Source: an uncultured bacterium | GTDB lineage: Bacteria > Nitrospirota > Thermodesulfovibrionia > Thermodesulfovibrionales > CALJEL01 | DNA length: 42,174 nt | Assembly: GCA_938074335.1 (NCBI GenBank) | Contig: CALJEL010000031.1 | Span: 1-42,174, forward strand | Reading direction: 5' to 3' | Part shown: one piece after another, positions 23,278 through 31,656 of the stretch | How positions within the stretch are numbered: position 1 is the stretch's first letter | Layout of the letters: each line of letters opens with the position of its first letter | Program-made: the position numbers and the translations under genes | The notes under the pieces: model-generated | Told to the model about the DNA's origin: nothing | Database searches by the model: none | The model's input: only the letters and a program-made list of their open reading frames with translations

Positions 23278-24098
23278 AAAGACTTATCATCTTCACAGAC
23301 CTCGATGGTACACTCTTAGATGCAAGGACCTATTCCTTTGAACCAGCGATTCCTGGCCTTAAATTGCTCAGAGAAAAAGACATTCCCCTTATCATCTGCT
23401 CAAGCAAGACACGGAAAGAGATAGAGTATTATAGAGAAAGGCTTGATAACCATCATCCCTTCATATCAGAAAACGGTGGAGGGATATTCATACCAAAAGA
23501 CTATTTTAAATCTCAAATCTCAAATCTCAAATCTGAAGAAAACGGCAAGTATCAGATAATCAGGCTTGGAGCAAGGTATTCCGATCTGCGAAAGGCAATA
23601 AAGGAGTTACAGGATGAGGGATTTAATATTAAAGGTTTTGGTGATATGACTGTAGAAGAGCTTGCAGACATAGCAAATATGTCCATTGACGAGGCAAGGA
23701 TGGCAAAGGACAGGGAATTTGATGAACCCTTTGTCTTTAGAGGAAGTGAAACAGATACGCAGAGACTTTTAGAAAGGATCATTTCAAAAGGTTTCAACTA
23801 TACTCAAGGCAGATTTTTTCATGTCCTCGGAAATAACGATAAAGGAAAAGCCGTATCACTTCTGATCGACCTTTATAGAAATAATTTCGGTGAAATCACA
23901 ACCATTGCTGTAGGTGACAGCCCCAATGATATACCGATGCTCGAAAAAGTCGATTATCCTATAATAGTTCAAAAGCCTGATGGAAGTTATGATAGTAGAA
24001 TAGAAATACCAAACATAATAAAAGCAGATGGCATCGGTCCATATGGATGGAGTAAGGTTATTTTAAAAATTATATCCGACTCCAAAAGTACAGTTTAA
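23274..24098 (+). CDS. mpgP: Mannosyl-3-phosphoglycerate phosphatase
   Basis: HAD-IIB phosphatase, 274 residues. Motif I is FTDLDGTLLDARTYS, motif II IICSSKTRKEIEYY, and motif IV VGDSPNDIPMLEKVDYPI. FISENGGGIFIPKDYF is the MPGP-type cap signature. It removes phosphate from mannosyl-3-phosphoglycerate to give the osmolyte mannosylglycerate (or the glucosyl form). A heptamer tandem (23508-23535) encodes residues about 79-87, so this variable loop is repeat-derived. It overlaps gckA by ATGA. The synthase gene is not in the window. Confidence 0.88.
   Translation: MKRLIIFTDLDGTLLDARTYSFEPAIPGLKLLREKDIPLIICSSKTRKEIEYYRERLDNHHPFISENGGGIFIPKDYFKSQISNLKSEENGKYQIIRLGARYSDLRKAIKELQDEGFNIKGFGDMTVEELADIANMSIDEARMAKDREFDEPFVFRGSETDTQRLLERIISKGFNYTQGRFFHVLGNNDKGKAVSLLIDLYRNNFGEITTIAVGDSPNDIPMLEKVDYPIIVQKPDGSYDSRIEIPNIIKADGIGPYGWSKVILKIISDSKSTV
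23508..23535 (+). repeat. Heptamer tandem AAATCTC x4 in mpgP
   Basis: Three AAATCTC units and one AAATCTG lie inside the coding region. They are translated as KSQISNLKS in a loop after the GIFIPKDYF segment. Confidence 0.8.
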
Positions 24099-24112
24099 AA
24101 CGTTTGAACAGT

Positions 24113-24509
24113 TGGCAGGATTGTATCCTTAGATAACTTACTAATTCAGAAAGGGTATAATCGCCCTCCCCTCTAACCACATAATCCGCATGTTCAAGTG
24201 CCTCCTCTGGTAGGAAGGATGGGTGAGGCCTCCAATTATCACTGTGATGCCAGACTTCCTCAATCTATCTGCGATCTCATATGCCCTGATGGCGGTTGGT
24301 GTTATGGTGGATATGCAAACAATATCTGAGTTCTCTATAAATGACCAGTCAGGTTCTGCTATATCCTCTATAAAGACCTTGATGTTATACCCTTCATCCC
24401 TGAGGATCGTAGAAAGCAAGATAGAGCCGAGTCTCGGGATCGGGAATCTGCTGAATATGTGCGCACCTGGTGAGCCTATTTCTATAAAGGAGATATTATC
24501 AATCCTCAT
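24113..24509 (-). pseudogene. Truncated, frameshifted B12-binding (radical SAM) protein
   Basis: From an intact ATG at 24509 the first 90 residues match the N-terminal cobalamin-binding domain of B12-radical SAM proteins: FIEIGSPGAHIFSRFPIPRLG, then IVCISTITPTAIRAYEIADRL and VIIGGLTHPS. After this one base is missing near 24215. In the shifted frame the family sequence continues FLPEEALEHADYVVRGEGDY and TLSELVSYLR, then ends at a GTTTGAAC repeat near 24110. The radical SAM domain with CxxxCxxC is gone. Confidence 0.75.
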
Positions 24510-24519
24510 GATTCAGTAT

Positions 24520-24589
24520 GTGGTTACTATATTGAAATGTCACACATAATTACTATTTTAAAATGTCACATATATGGTAGTCTCCTTCT
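24520..24589. mobile_element. Solo insertion-sequence end, 70 bases
   Basis: Every base from GTGGTTACTATATTG to TAGTCTCCTTCT is identical to 42039-42108, which precedes a probable transposase start. Here no transposase follows. It lies just upstream of the broken B12 gene's start, so insertion or excision may have been part of its decay. Confidence 0.8.
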
Positions 24590-24639
24590 GAAACATATAA
24601 TGTTTTACCTTTGTTTTCAAATCACTTTTCTTGCTCAAA

Positions 24640-24754
24640 GTAGCCGCAAGCGTTAGCTTGCGTTTTTTGTATTTCCACCATTTATCGCAGGCTGAAGCCC
24701 GCGGCTACTTCTTCAGGATAGAGCATGTAGGTGCAATTCATGAATTGCCCCTAC
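24640..24754. repeat. REP-like GTAG palindromes
   Basis: GTAGCCGCAAGCGTTAGC...GGCTAC (24640-24708) includes TTGTATTTCCACCATTTATC, the inverted form of 7879-7902. GTAGGTGCAATTCATG with GAATTGCCCCTAC (24727-24754) is a compact palindrome with the GTAG foot. Together with 24590-24806 this is a gene-free stretch of about 215 bases. Confidence 0.7.
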
Positions 24755-24806
24755 TAATCTCAAAGGTGAAAGGATTTAAAAAATCATAAAAAGTTATAAA
24801 ATCTTT

Positions 24807-27008
24807 CTACCTGTTTATGTTACTTTCGCTAACTCTATATATCCTCAGATACTTCTCATATGTTGTCAGAACCCTTTTTACATAATTCATGGTCTCTCCA
24901 TAGGGAATATCCTCTATAAACTCATCCATGGATGAATAATTATTCCTTAGCCAGGAGTCAACTGCACGCTCTCCAGCATTATAGGCAGCTATTGCCAGTG
25001 GAGTCTCTTTATATTGTTCAAGCAGTCTTTTGAAATACAATGCTCCAAGATGGATATTCAGTTCTGGATCATATAATCTCTGAAAATTATTTGAGTGATT
25101 CTGCAGATATTGAGGCCAGGAAGCATTGAAAACTTTTTGGGAGCGCTCCTGATGGTTAAAGCTGGTAGCCCTTATAAGCCTTTCTGCTGTGTAAGGCATT
25201 ATCTGCATGAGTCCAATGGCACCTGCAGGAGATATAGCCTCTGGATTATATCTGCTTTCCTCACGGATGATTGACAGAATGAGATAAGGGTCAATGCTAT
25301 AAAGCCTTGAGACATTTAAGAGAAGCTCAGGATAGATAAAAGGATACAGCAATCTATCATCAATCCTGCCCTGCATCTCAGGAAGTGTCTTCAATTTTGA
25401 ATAAAGAGACACTGCCCTGTAATACTGACCCGCACTATAAAAGAAAAAACCTATATCCCTGATGATTTCCTTGCAATCATTTGTTTCGTAATTTGAAAAA
25501 TATAATGAATAGGATGTCCTGAGAGGACCTGGTTTTTCTGAATTTGATGATATTTCAGGCAAGGTAACAGGAAGTTCCCAGGGTGGAGCCTCTTTGATAC
25601 AGTCTTTCATAAGTGCAGCTATCTCTTCTGTGAGTTCCTCTCTGAGCCCGAGTTTTAGAAAGATTGAAAACCTCCTGAAAAGGGGTTTATAGGATTTAAA
25701 ATCCTCTTGACTGAAAATCTGACGATTTTCTGAATGCCTCTGGTCTTCAAAAGAGGTTGTAATGTTTTGCAAAATTAAAGGCCCTGAAGCCCCTGCACTT
25801 ACATCTTCTTTGACTTCTCTGCCCTCAAGTTTTTCAAGCCTCTGCCTTGCAAGGAGGCTATAAAATCCGCTGTCCTGGTCCATGAGCCTTCTGTAGCTAA
25901 GAGAAATATCTTCTCCTGTTTCTGGTTTCTGATTTATGACCTCTGCTATCCGCAGAAGCCAGTAATCATAACGGGGCTTTTTATATTTTTTCTGAAGTTC
26001 CATGAGCTGTTTTTTTGCCTCTTCATAATTGCCTATCCTGTAATAAGTCCATGCAATTGCCCATTGAATCTGTTCTGAGTCAAAAGGGAAATATCTTAAA
26101 AGCCCTTCAAGATAATTTATAGCATCTCCAAAATTCCCTCTATCTCTAATCGTCCTTGCAAAGGCAATTGCAAGGGGCACGACCCTTCTGTCTTTTGCCT
26201 TTATCAATCTATCTATAACCTTTTTTGCCCCTTCATCATTACCAGACCTGAGATAGGATAGCCCGAGCATATAGTATTCCTTTGATAAAAGGAATTCCTC
26301 TGCAGCCTCTCTGTATCTTTTCTTTTTGAAGTAAATGGTTCCAAGAAATCTTCTCAGGCTCTCTATCCTTAAAGGATTTTTTTCTTCCTCGAGTCTCTTC
26401 TTAATAGCAAGCTCAGCCTCATCATATCTAACGAGTTTTAACAGGCCCTTTAACTTTTCTTCAAATTCTTCAGACCCGAGCATACTGTAATCAATTTTAT
26501 CTTTAAATAAAGGTGAAAGGTTGCTATTTTTTATAAATAGTCTTTTGTAAATAGAGCTTGCATCAAGACCATCTTGTTCTTTTAAATAGGCAAGCAGATA
26601 ACTTGAATAGTCATCAAAGGGATATTTTTCAACATATCTCTCCAGTTCCTTTATTGCACGGTTTCTGTCATCAAGGAGTAACAGCTCTATCAGGGCAATT
26701 CTTGCCCTTCTAACAAGCAAAGGAGAGCAGGGCTGTAATTCACAGGTTTGAATTAGTTTTTCATAGTTCTTACGGGCATCCTCTGGTGAAAGGGCCATCA
26801 GGGCCTCTGCCTTCATAAAAAGCACAAGGTCTGAGACAATAGCACAGTCTTCAGGATCTTTCAAGGTATCTATGGCTTTTTGAAATTCAAGAGATTGAAG
26901 ATATTGTCTTGATAGCTCCAGTTTTTCTGAACAGTCACCTGATGCTGAAACAGCGTTAATTCCCAGGAAGGATATTGTAATCACTAATATCTGGAGAATT
27001 CGTTTCAT
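24807..27008 (-). CDS. slt: Soluble lytic transglycosylase with TPR superhelix
   Basis: Periplasmic murein hydrolase of the Slt70 type, 733 residues. A signal peptide (LQILVITISFLGINAVSASG) is followed by some 500 residues of tetratricopeptide-like helical repeats (for example WAIAWTYYRIGNYEEAKKQL). The C-terminal transglycosylase domain has SIIREESRYNPEAISPAGA with the catalytic Glu, IGLMQIMP, LAIAAYNAGERAV and YGETMNYVKRVLTTY. It cleaves peptidoglycan to 1,6-anhydro products during growth and recycling. It stands alone between repeat-rich gaps. Confidence 0.93.
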   Translation of the reverse strand: MKRILQILVITISFLGINAVSASGDCSEKLELSRQYLQSLEFQKAIDTLKDPEDCAIVSDLVLFMKAEALMALSPEDARKNYEKLIQTCELQPCSPLLVRRARIALIELLLLDDRNRAIKELERYVEKYPFDDYSSYLLAYLKEQDGLDASSIYKRLFIKNSNLSPLFKDKIDYSMLGSEEFEEKLKGLLKLVRYDEAELAIKKRLEEEKNPLRIESLRRFLGTIYFKKKRYREAAEEFLLSKEYYMLGLSYLRSGNDEGAKKVIDRLIKAKDRRVVPLAIAFARTIRDRGNFGDAINYLEGLLRYFPFDSEQIQWAIAWTYYRIGNYEEAKKQLMELQKKYKKPRYDYWLLRIAEVINQKPETGEDISLSYRRLMDQDSGFYSLLARQRLEKLEGREVKEDVSAGASGPLILQNITTSFEDQRHSENRQIFSQEDFKSYKPLFRRFSIFLKLGLREELTEEIAALMKDCIKEAPPWELPVTLPEISSNSEKPGPLRTSYSLYFSNYETNDCKEIIRDIGFFFYSAGQYYRAVSLYSKLKTLPEMQGRIDDRLLYPFIYPELLLNVSRLYSIDPYLILSIIREESRYNPEAISPAGAIGLMQIMPYTAERLIRATSFNHQERSQKVFNASWPQYLQNHSNNFQRLYDPELNIHLGALYFKRLLEQYKETPLAIAAYNAGERAVDSWLRNNYSSMDEFIEDIPYGETMNYVKRVLTTYEKYLRIYRVSESNINR

Positions 27009-27027
27009 CTATTTATTATATCAGACT

Positions 27028-27240
27028 CTATTTTGCCATTAGAAAACTGACAGTCTGCCTCAAGGTCTTTACAATGCGACAAATTTTATTTATTATGTAG
27101 CAAAAAGTCTTCACCCAAAAGGTGAAGTTAGTTATGTATAGTAAGCTTATTAATAGTATTACACTAAGGTGTCGCAGGTAAAGCCTTTTTCGGCAGACTG
27201 CCAGTTTTATTAAAGGCTTCTTATAAATTTCTAATGGCAG
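27028..27240. repeat. Repeat mosaic upstream of slt and acsE-like gene
   Basis: TTTTGCCATTAGAAAACTG (27033) with CAGTCTGCCTCAAGGTC is the inverted form of the module at 104-145. TAAGGTGTCGCAGGTAAAGC (27171) matches 12026. AGACTGCCAGTTTTATTAAAG and TTTCTAATGGCAGATT follow. The 27009-27414 gap is otherwise gene-free except for a short broken frame at 27319. Confidence 0.7.
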
Positions 27241-27282
27241 ATTACGGGGTTTTTAATTTTCACAAAAAAAATAATCTGAATT

Positions 27283-27291
27283 TGATATAAT
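27283..27291 (+). promoter_or_regulatory. Extended -10 promoter of the acsE-tpiA operon
   Basis: TGATATAAT gives TGn-TATAAT (27286-27291), about 125 bases before the acsE-like start. The leader contains a tiny frame with its own ribosome site. Confidence 0.55.
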
Positions 27292-27318
27292 ATTTTTCAT
27301 ACGGAGGTATTTATATAA

Positions 27319-27405
27319 ATGCCAGAAATTTAAAAAAGGGACTTTGAAACCTTACTTGGCAGGTTCATTGTCCATACTGATATTAAAGAAATAAATAAAC
27401 AATAA
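27319..27405 (+). other. Short frame with internal stop, leader peptide or gene remnant
   Basis: CGGAGGT precedes ATG CCA GAA ATT TAA, a four-residue peptide. The same frame then runs 23 more codons (KRDFETLLGRFIVHTDIKEI) to a stop ten bases before the next gene. It may be a leader ORF or the remnant of a small gene; no family is recognised. Confidence 0.3.
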
Positions 27406-27414
27406 GGAGGCTCC

Positions 27415-28194
27415 ATGCTCATTATTGCAGAAAACCTTAATACCAGAAATAAGGCTTACATGACAGCCCTTAAATCAAGAGACAGGAAGATGATCGAGGA
27501 TATTGTCAGTAAGATAGCAGAGAGAAAACCTGATTATGTAAATCTCCAGTGTTCACTTGATGGTGCCGGTGATGAGGAGAATCTACCCTTTGTTACCGAG
27601 ATTGTGGCAAAGATAACCGGTCTAAAGGTATGCCTTGATTCAAGAAACCTTGAGGCGCTGAAAAAGTCAATAACATTCTTAAAGGACCCTCCGATTATTA
27701 ATTATCTTTCTGCTGATGAGAGAAATCCCGAGGACTTTTTCAATCTCGTCAAAAGATCCGGTGCTGGCCTTATACTGCGGGCACTTAAGGGCTCTGTCCC
27801 TGTATCACTTGAGGCTAAACTCATGATCCTTGAAGACCTCATTGAAAAGGCAAATCTTTCAGACATACCAAATGAGAGGCTTTACGCTGATCCATCCGTT
27901 GTTCATATTGGTGGAGGTACAGGTCAGGCCCATATAGGAAATGTAAGGGACTGTCTTATAGTTCTTAATGAAATGGTTGAACCTCCTATAAATACTATTG
28001 CCTGGATAGGTAACATCTCCACAGCATCACCAAAGAATATAAGGTCAAGGCTCAATGCCTCTTTTCTCCTGTATATGGCTGGTGCTGGTCTTGATGCAGC
28101 TATTGTTGATGTAATGGATGAAGAGGTGATGAAGGCCCTTTATCTCATCAGGGCATTCAGGGATGAGGTAGTATTCTCCACCTCACTTTTATAG
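27415..28194 (+). CDS. AcsE-like methyltetrahydrofolate methyltransferase (pterin-binding)
   Basis: A 259-residue TIM-barrel protein of the pterin-binding (DHPS/MeTr) family, the length of AcsE. The start LIIAENLNTRNKAYMTAL, CLDSRNLEALKKSI, the ERLYADPSVVHIG region and IAWIGNISTASPKN with the closing GAGLDAAIVDVMDEEV line up with AcsE, which moves the methyl of methyl-THF to a corrinoid Fe-S protein in the Wood-Ljungdahl pathway. Corrinoid protein and CODH/ACS genes are not in the window, so a MetH-like or other corrinoid partner is possible. AAGGAGG precedes the ATG. tpiA follows after nine bases. Confidence 0.8.
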   Translation: MLIIAENLNTRNKAYMTALKSRDRKMIEDIVSKIAERKPDYVNLQCSLDGAGDEENLPFVTEIVAKITGLKVCLDSRNLEALKKSITFLKDPPIINYLSADERNPEDFFNLVKRSGAGLILRALKGSVPVSLEAKLMILEDLIEKANLSDIPNERLYADPSVVHIGGGTGQAHIGNVRDCLIVLNEMVEPPINTIAWIGNISTASPKNIRSRLNASFLLYMAGAGLDAAIVDVMDEEVMKALYLIRAFRDEVVFSTSLL

Positions 28195-28203
28195 GAGTCA
28201 AAA

Positions 28204-28956
28204 ATGAGGACACCACTTATTGCAGCAAACTGGAAGATGAATAAGACCACAGAGGAAACAAGGGATTTTATAATCCAGTTCTCTCCCATGGTTAAGGATA
28301 TAAACAATGTGGAGATACTCATAGCACCTCCCTTTACATCCCTCGCAGTGGCAGCTAAATATCTCAAGGGCACAGGTATAAAGCTTGGAGCCCAGAATGT
28401 CTTTTATGAAAGATCTGGCGCCTATACAGGCGAGATATCTCCGTCTATGCTCAAGGACTGTGGCTGTGATTATGTGATAGTGGGCCATTCTGAAAGAAGA
28501 CAGTACTTTCATGAAACCGATGCGATTATTAATAAGAAGCTCAGCGCTGCACAGGAGGTGGGTCTTTCTGTTATACTATGTGTTGGTGAGAGTTTAGAGC
28601 AAAGAGAAGAAGGTAAGACCTTTGATGTCCTGAAGACCCAGGTTTCAAGGGGAATAGAGGGCGCTCAACCGGCGATGCTTGTTATAGCCTATGAGCCTGT
28701 ATGGGCTATTGGAACCGGAAGGACAGCCACACCTGAGCAGATTCAAGAGGCCCATGGATTTATACGGAATATGTTGAGAGAGACCTTTAAGGAAAGGGCA
28801 GATGAGATAAGGATTCTTTATGGTGGAAGTGTAAATGCCGAGAACGCCCATACTATATTGAATATTGAAGATGTTGATGGAGCACTGGTTGGAGGCGCAA
28901 GCCTGAAGCCAGATAGCTTTATTAAGATAATAAAGGCAAAAGGAGCAATGAAATGA
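28204..28956 (+). CDS. tpiA: Triosephosphate isomerase
   Basis: Interconverts glyceraldehyde-3-phosphate and dihydroxyacetone phosphate. Length 250 is normal. Motifs are LIAANWKMNKT (catalytic Lys), IVGHSERRQYFHE (catalytic His), VIAYEPVWAIGTGRTA (catalytic Glu) and ILYGGSVNAENA with LVGGASLKPDSF for phosphate binding. The stop overlaps secG by ATGA. Confidence 0.97.
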   Translation: MRTPLIAANWKMNKTTEETRDFIIQFSPMVKDINNVEILIAPPFTSLAVAAKYLKGTGIKLGAQNVFYERSGAYTGEISPSMLKDCGCDYVIVGHSERRQYFHETDAIINKKLSAAQEVGLSVILCVGESLEQREEGKTFDVLKTQVSRGIEGAQPAMLVIAYEPVWAIGTGRTATPEQIQEAHGFIRNMLRETFKERADEIRILYGGSVNAENAHTILNIEDVDGALVGGASLKPDSFIKIIKAKGAMK

Positions 28957-29279
28957 TAACACTTATAACCCTAATTCACATACTTGCCTGTCTGTTTCTC
29001 ATATTTGTTGTCCTGATTCAGAGCTCAAAGGGTGCAGAGCTTGGAGCAGCCTTTGGGGGTTCAAGCCAGACACTCTTTGGTTCAAGAGGCGCTGCAACTT
29101 TTTTGAGTAAGGTAACAGCAATCCTTGCCACACTCTTTATGGTTACCTCCCTTGTGCTTTCCATTGCTGCATCAAAAGGAACAAGTGTGGTGAAAAAGAC
29201 TCCTCAACCACCTGTCCAGAGCATTCCCCAGGAGCCAGTGAAGATTCCACCAGCCCCTGAACCTTCCCAGAACAAATAG
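28953..29279 (+). CDS. secG: Preprotein translocase subunit SecG
   Basis: Small component of the SecYEG channel, with two membrane helices (LITLIHILACLFLIFVVLIQ and TAILATLFMVTSLVLSIAAS). The conserved middle QSSKGAELGAAFGGSSQTLF with GSRGAATFLSKVT is diagnostic. The 108 residues end in a proline-rich tail (TPQPPVQSIPQEPVKIPPAP). It follows tpiA with the usual overlap. Confidence 0.96.
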   Translation: MITLITLIHILACLFLIFVVLIQSSKGAELGAAFGGSSQTLFGSRGAATFLSKVTAILATLFMVTSLVLSIAASKGTSVVKKTPQPPVQSIPQEPVKIPPAPEPSQNK

Positions 29280-29284
29280 CCTGA

Positions 29285-30049
29285 TTGAGAAGATTAGGTC
29301 AGCATTTTCTCTTTGATCCCTCAATCCTCAGAAGGATAATAGATGCTTCAGGTTTAAAGGCAGGAGATACTGTTGTTGAGATCGGTCCTGGCCATGGCAG
29401 ACTTACAAGGCTTATCGCAGAGAAGGCAGGGAGGGTCATTGCAATTGAGCTTGATCCATTCTTTGTAAAAAGGCTGAGGGATGAACTGGCCTCCTTTAAA
29501 AACATTGAGATTGTTGAGATGGATGCCTTAAGATACCCCTATAATGAATTAGGACCCTTTCGTGTTATTTCCAACATCCCCTATTACATAACAACACCGA
29601 TTATCTTCAAACTGCTTGAGTCAAAGGATTTAATCTCCATGACGCTCACACTCCAGAAAGAGGTGGCAAGAAGGATAGTGGCAACCCCTGGCTCAAAAGA
29701 CTATGGCGTGCTATCAATAATGGTTCAATACAGGGCAATACCGGAGATAAAATTTTTTATTCCCAGGGGTGCCTTCAGGCCTGTTCCAGAGGTTGACTCT
29801 GCTGTGATTCACATGGAGATTCGTAAGACCCCTGTTAGGGCTTCTGATGAGGAGTTGTTCAAGAGGATTGTGAAGAGAGCCTTTTCCAGAAGGAGAAAGA
29901 CGCTTTTAAATTCATTAAAGGGACTTTTTAAGGGTATGGATATTAATTCTGTCCTTAAGGCCTGTGAGATTGATCCTGCAAGGAGACCCGAAAGCCTCGG
30001 CATAGAGGAGTTTATAAAGATTGCAGAGAAAGTTAGAGATTATCTTTAA
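29285..30049 (+). CDS. rsmA: 16S rRNA dimethyladenosine transferase
   Basis: Dimethylates the two adjacent adenines of the 16S rRNA 3' hairpin. The TTG start is five bases after the secG stop and gives a protein beginning directly with RRLGQHFLFDPSILRRI, the conserved N-terminus. SAM motif is VVEIGPGHGRLTRLI, the catalytic NIPYYITTPI follows, and the C-terminal helices include FSRRRKTLLNSLKG. 254 residues is normal. Its last four bases overlap the convergent PPC-domain gene. Confidence 0.95.
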   Translation: MRRLGQHFLFDPSILRRIIDASGLKAGDTVVEIGPGHGRLTRLIAEKAGRVIAIELDPFFVKRLRDELASFKNIEIVEMDALRYPYNELGPFRVISNIPYYITTPIIFKLLESKDLISMTLTLQKEVARRIVATPGSKDYGVLSIMVQYRAIPEIKFFIPRGAFRPVPEVDSAVIHMEIRKTPVRASDEELFKRIVKRAFSRRRKTLLNSLKGLFKGMDINSVLKACEIDPARRPESLGIEEFIKIAEKVRDYL

Positions 30050-30495
30050 GAAAGACCCTGGCCGATCTTAAGAAGTGTCAGGCCTGTGGCTGGATCAAAT
30101 TCTCTTTCTGCCTTTATGCCCTCTATTTCTATGATTATTGCTTCAAGGATAAGAAATACCTCTCCCGCCTCTCTCAGGCATCCCACAGATACACTGTCTC
30201 CTCTTCCAAAGGCACCGTGAAGATGTATCTTTGGCTCACTGGATTGCCAGAAGATAGTACCTATTGCCACAAGTTCGTGATTCCCCTTTATCTCCTTCCA
30301 GAGGGGTGTGGGAGGTAATTCATCCTTCTCAGGACCAACCACTATCCTTCCTTTCCTTACACCTCCGAGGAGATAAAGGACCCCTGCCTTTATATCTTCT
30401 TTCTTTGCAAGCTCCTCGAGGTTTTTTAATATGTCATCTCTGTCTTCGAGCCTTGCAACAAATATCCTTCCAGCCCTGCCTCTGGCATATCTCAT
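30046..30495 (-). CDS. PPC/DUF296-domain protein
   Basis: A 149-residue cytosolic protein with the DUF296 (PPC) fold: GRIFVARLEDRDDILKNLEE, AGVLYLLGGVRKGRIVVG, the metal-site-like KIHLHGAFGRGD and a central strand VFLILEAIIIEIEG. Bacterial PPC proteins often bind DNA or remain uncharacterised. It overlaps livK-like gene start by four bases and the 3' end of rsmA in convergent orientation. Confidence 0.85.
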   Translation of the reverse strand: MRYARGRAGRIFVARLEDRDDILKNLEELAKKEDIKAGVLYLLGGVRKGRIVVGPEKDELPPTPLWKEIKGNHELVAIGTIFWQSSEPKIHLHGAFGRGDSVSVGCLREAGEVFLILEAIIIEIEGIKAEREFDPATGLTLLKIGQGLS

Positions 30496-31607
30496 GGTTT
30501 CCAGTACTCCTCAAATTTACCCTTTCTTGTTATCCATACAACATAGGGAGATTTAACAACATCTCCTTTCTGGTCAAATTTAATATCCCCAAGGGCGCCT
30601 TTAAATTCAAGTTCATGAAGTTTCTGGTAAATTGTCTTACCATCAGTTGAACCTGCCTCCCTGATGGCTGTAAGAAGCACATTTGTTGCATCATAGGCAT
30701 AGATGGAATAAGGTCCTGGGTCACCGAATCTTTCACGATATTTCTTGAAAAACTCTTTTGCTGTTGGTAGCTTTTCAGGGTCCTGTCCGAAGGTGAGATA
30801 GGTGCCTTCTGAGGCGGGTCCTGCAATCTCTATGAATTTTGGATCAATTGTTCCATCACCGCTCATGAAGGAGGCCTTTATCCCTATCTCCCTTGCCTGT
30901 TTCACAATAAGTCCGGCCTCTGGATAGATACCTCCAAAATATATCATATCAGGACTTTTTTCTTTTATAGCTGTAAGTACTGGTTTGAAGTCCTGATCAC
31001 CTTTTGTTATACCACCATAATAGACGATCTGGCCATATCCCTCAAGGGCTTTCTTTACCTCATCAGCAAGCCCCTGACCATAGGTGGTCCTGTCATGTAT
31101 TATAGCAATCCTCTTTACTCCTAACTTTCTCTTGATGAACTCTGCACCTATCATTCCCTGCTGATCATCCCTTCCACATATCCTGAATACATTTTTATAA
31201 CCCCTTTCAGTAAGCTGTGGATTTGTTGATGCTGGTGTTATCATGGGGATATCTGCCCTGTTATATATATCTGAGGCTGGTATTGAGCAGCTTGAATTAA
31301 AATGACCTATAACTGCTACAACTCCCTGTGTTACAAACCTGTTAGCTATTGAAACTGCCTGTTTTGGATCTGACTGGTCATCACCAACAAGGACCTTTAT
31401 CTTCTTGCCAAGTACACCACCCTTGTTATTCCATTCTTCTACAGCAAGATTTACAGCGTTCTGAAAATCTGAACCCATCTTCGCCTCAGGCCCTGACATG
31501 GGACCTGCAATGGCTATTGTTATTGTATCCTGTTTTTTACAGGCAACAGACTGAAATAAAGACAGGATCACAGAGATTAGCACTATTATTTTCAGTGAAT
31601 TCTTCAT
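30492..31607 (-). CDS. Branched-chain amino acid-type ABC substrate-binding lipoprotein
   Basis: Periplasmic binding protein of the LivK/Peripla_BP_6 family, 371 residues. A signal with lipobox LFQSVACKK is followed by the family start ITIAIAGPMSGPEAKMG, DDQSDPKQAVSIANRFV, VIGHFNSSCSIPASDIYN and AIIHDRTTYGQGLADEVKKAL. Ligands of this family include Leu/Ile/Val, amides and urea. No permease or ATPase genes of the transporter are adjacent. AGGAGGT lies upstream of the ATG. Confidence 0.92.
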   Translation of the reverse strand: MKNSLKIIVLISVILSLFQSVACKKQDTITIAIAGPMSGPEAKMGSDFQNAVNLAVEEWNNKGGVLGKKIKVLVGDDQSDPKQAVSIANRFVTQGVVAVIGHFNSSCSIPASDIYNRADIPMITPASTNPQLTERGYKNVFRICGRDDQQGMIGAEFIKRKLGVKRIAIIHDRTTYGQGLADEVKKALEGYGQIVYYGGITKGDQDFKPVLTAIKEKSPDMIYFGGIYPEAGLIVKQAREIGIKASFMSGDGTIDPKFIEIAGPASEGTYLTFGQDPEKLPTAKEFFKKYRERFGDPGPYSIYAYDATNVLLTAIREAGSTDGKTIYQKLHELEFKGALGDIKFDQKGDVVKSPYVVWITRKGKFEEYWKP

Positions 31608-31656
31608 GTTCTCACCTCCTAAAAGATTTCATCCAGTAAAACCCGGAATCCCTCAA

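Noticed and set aside
27241-27414. Riboswitch upstream of the acsE-like gene
   Set aside because: The leader shows no cobalamin, SAM or other known aptamer core and no terminator-antiterminator pair that I could see.
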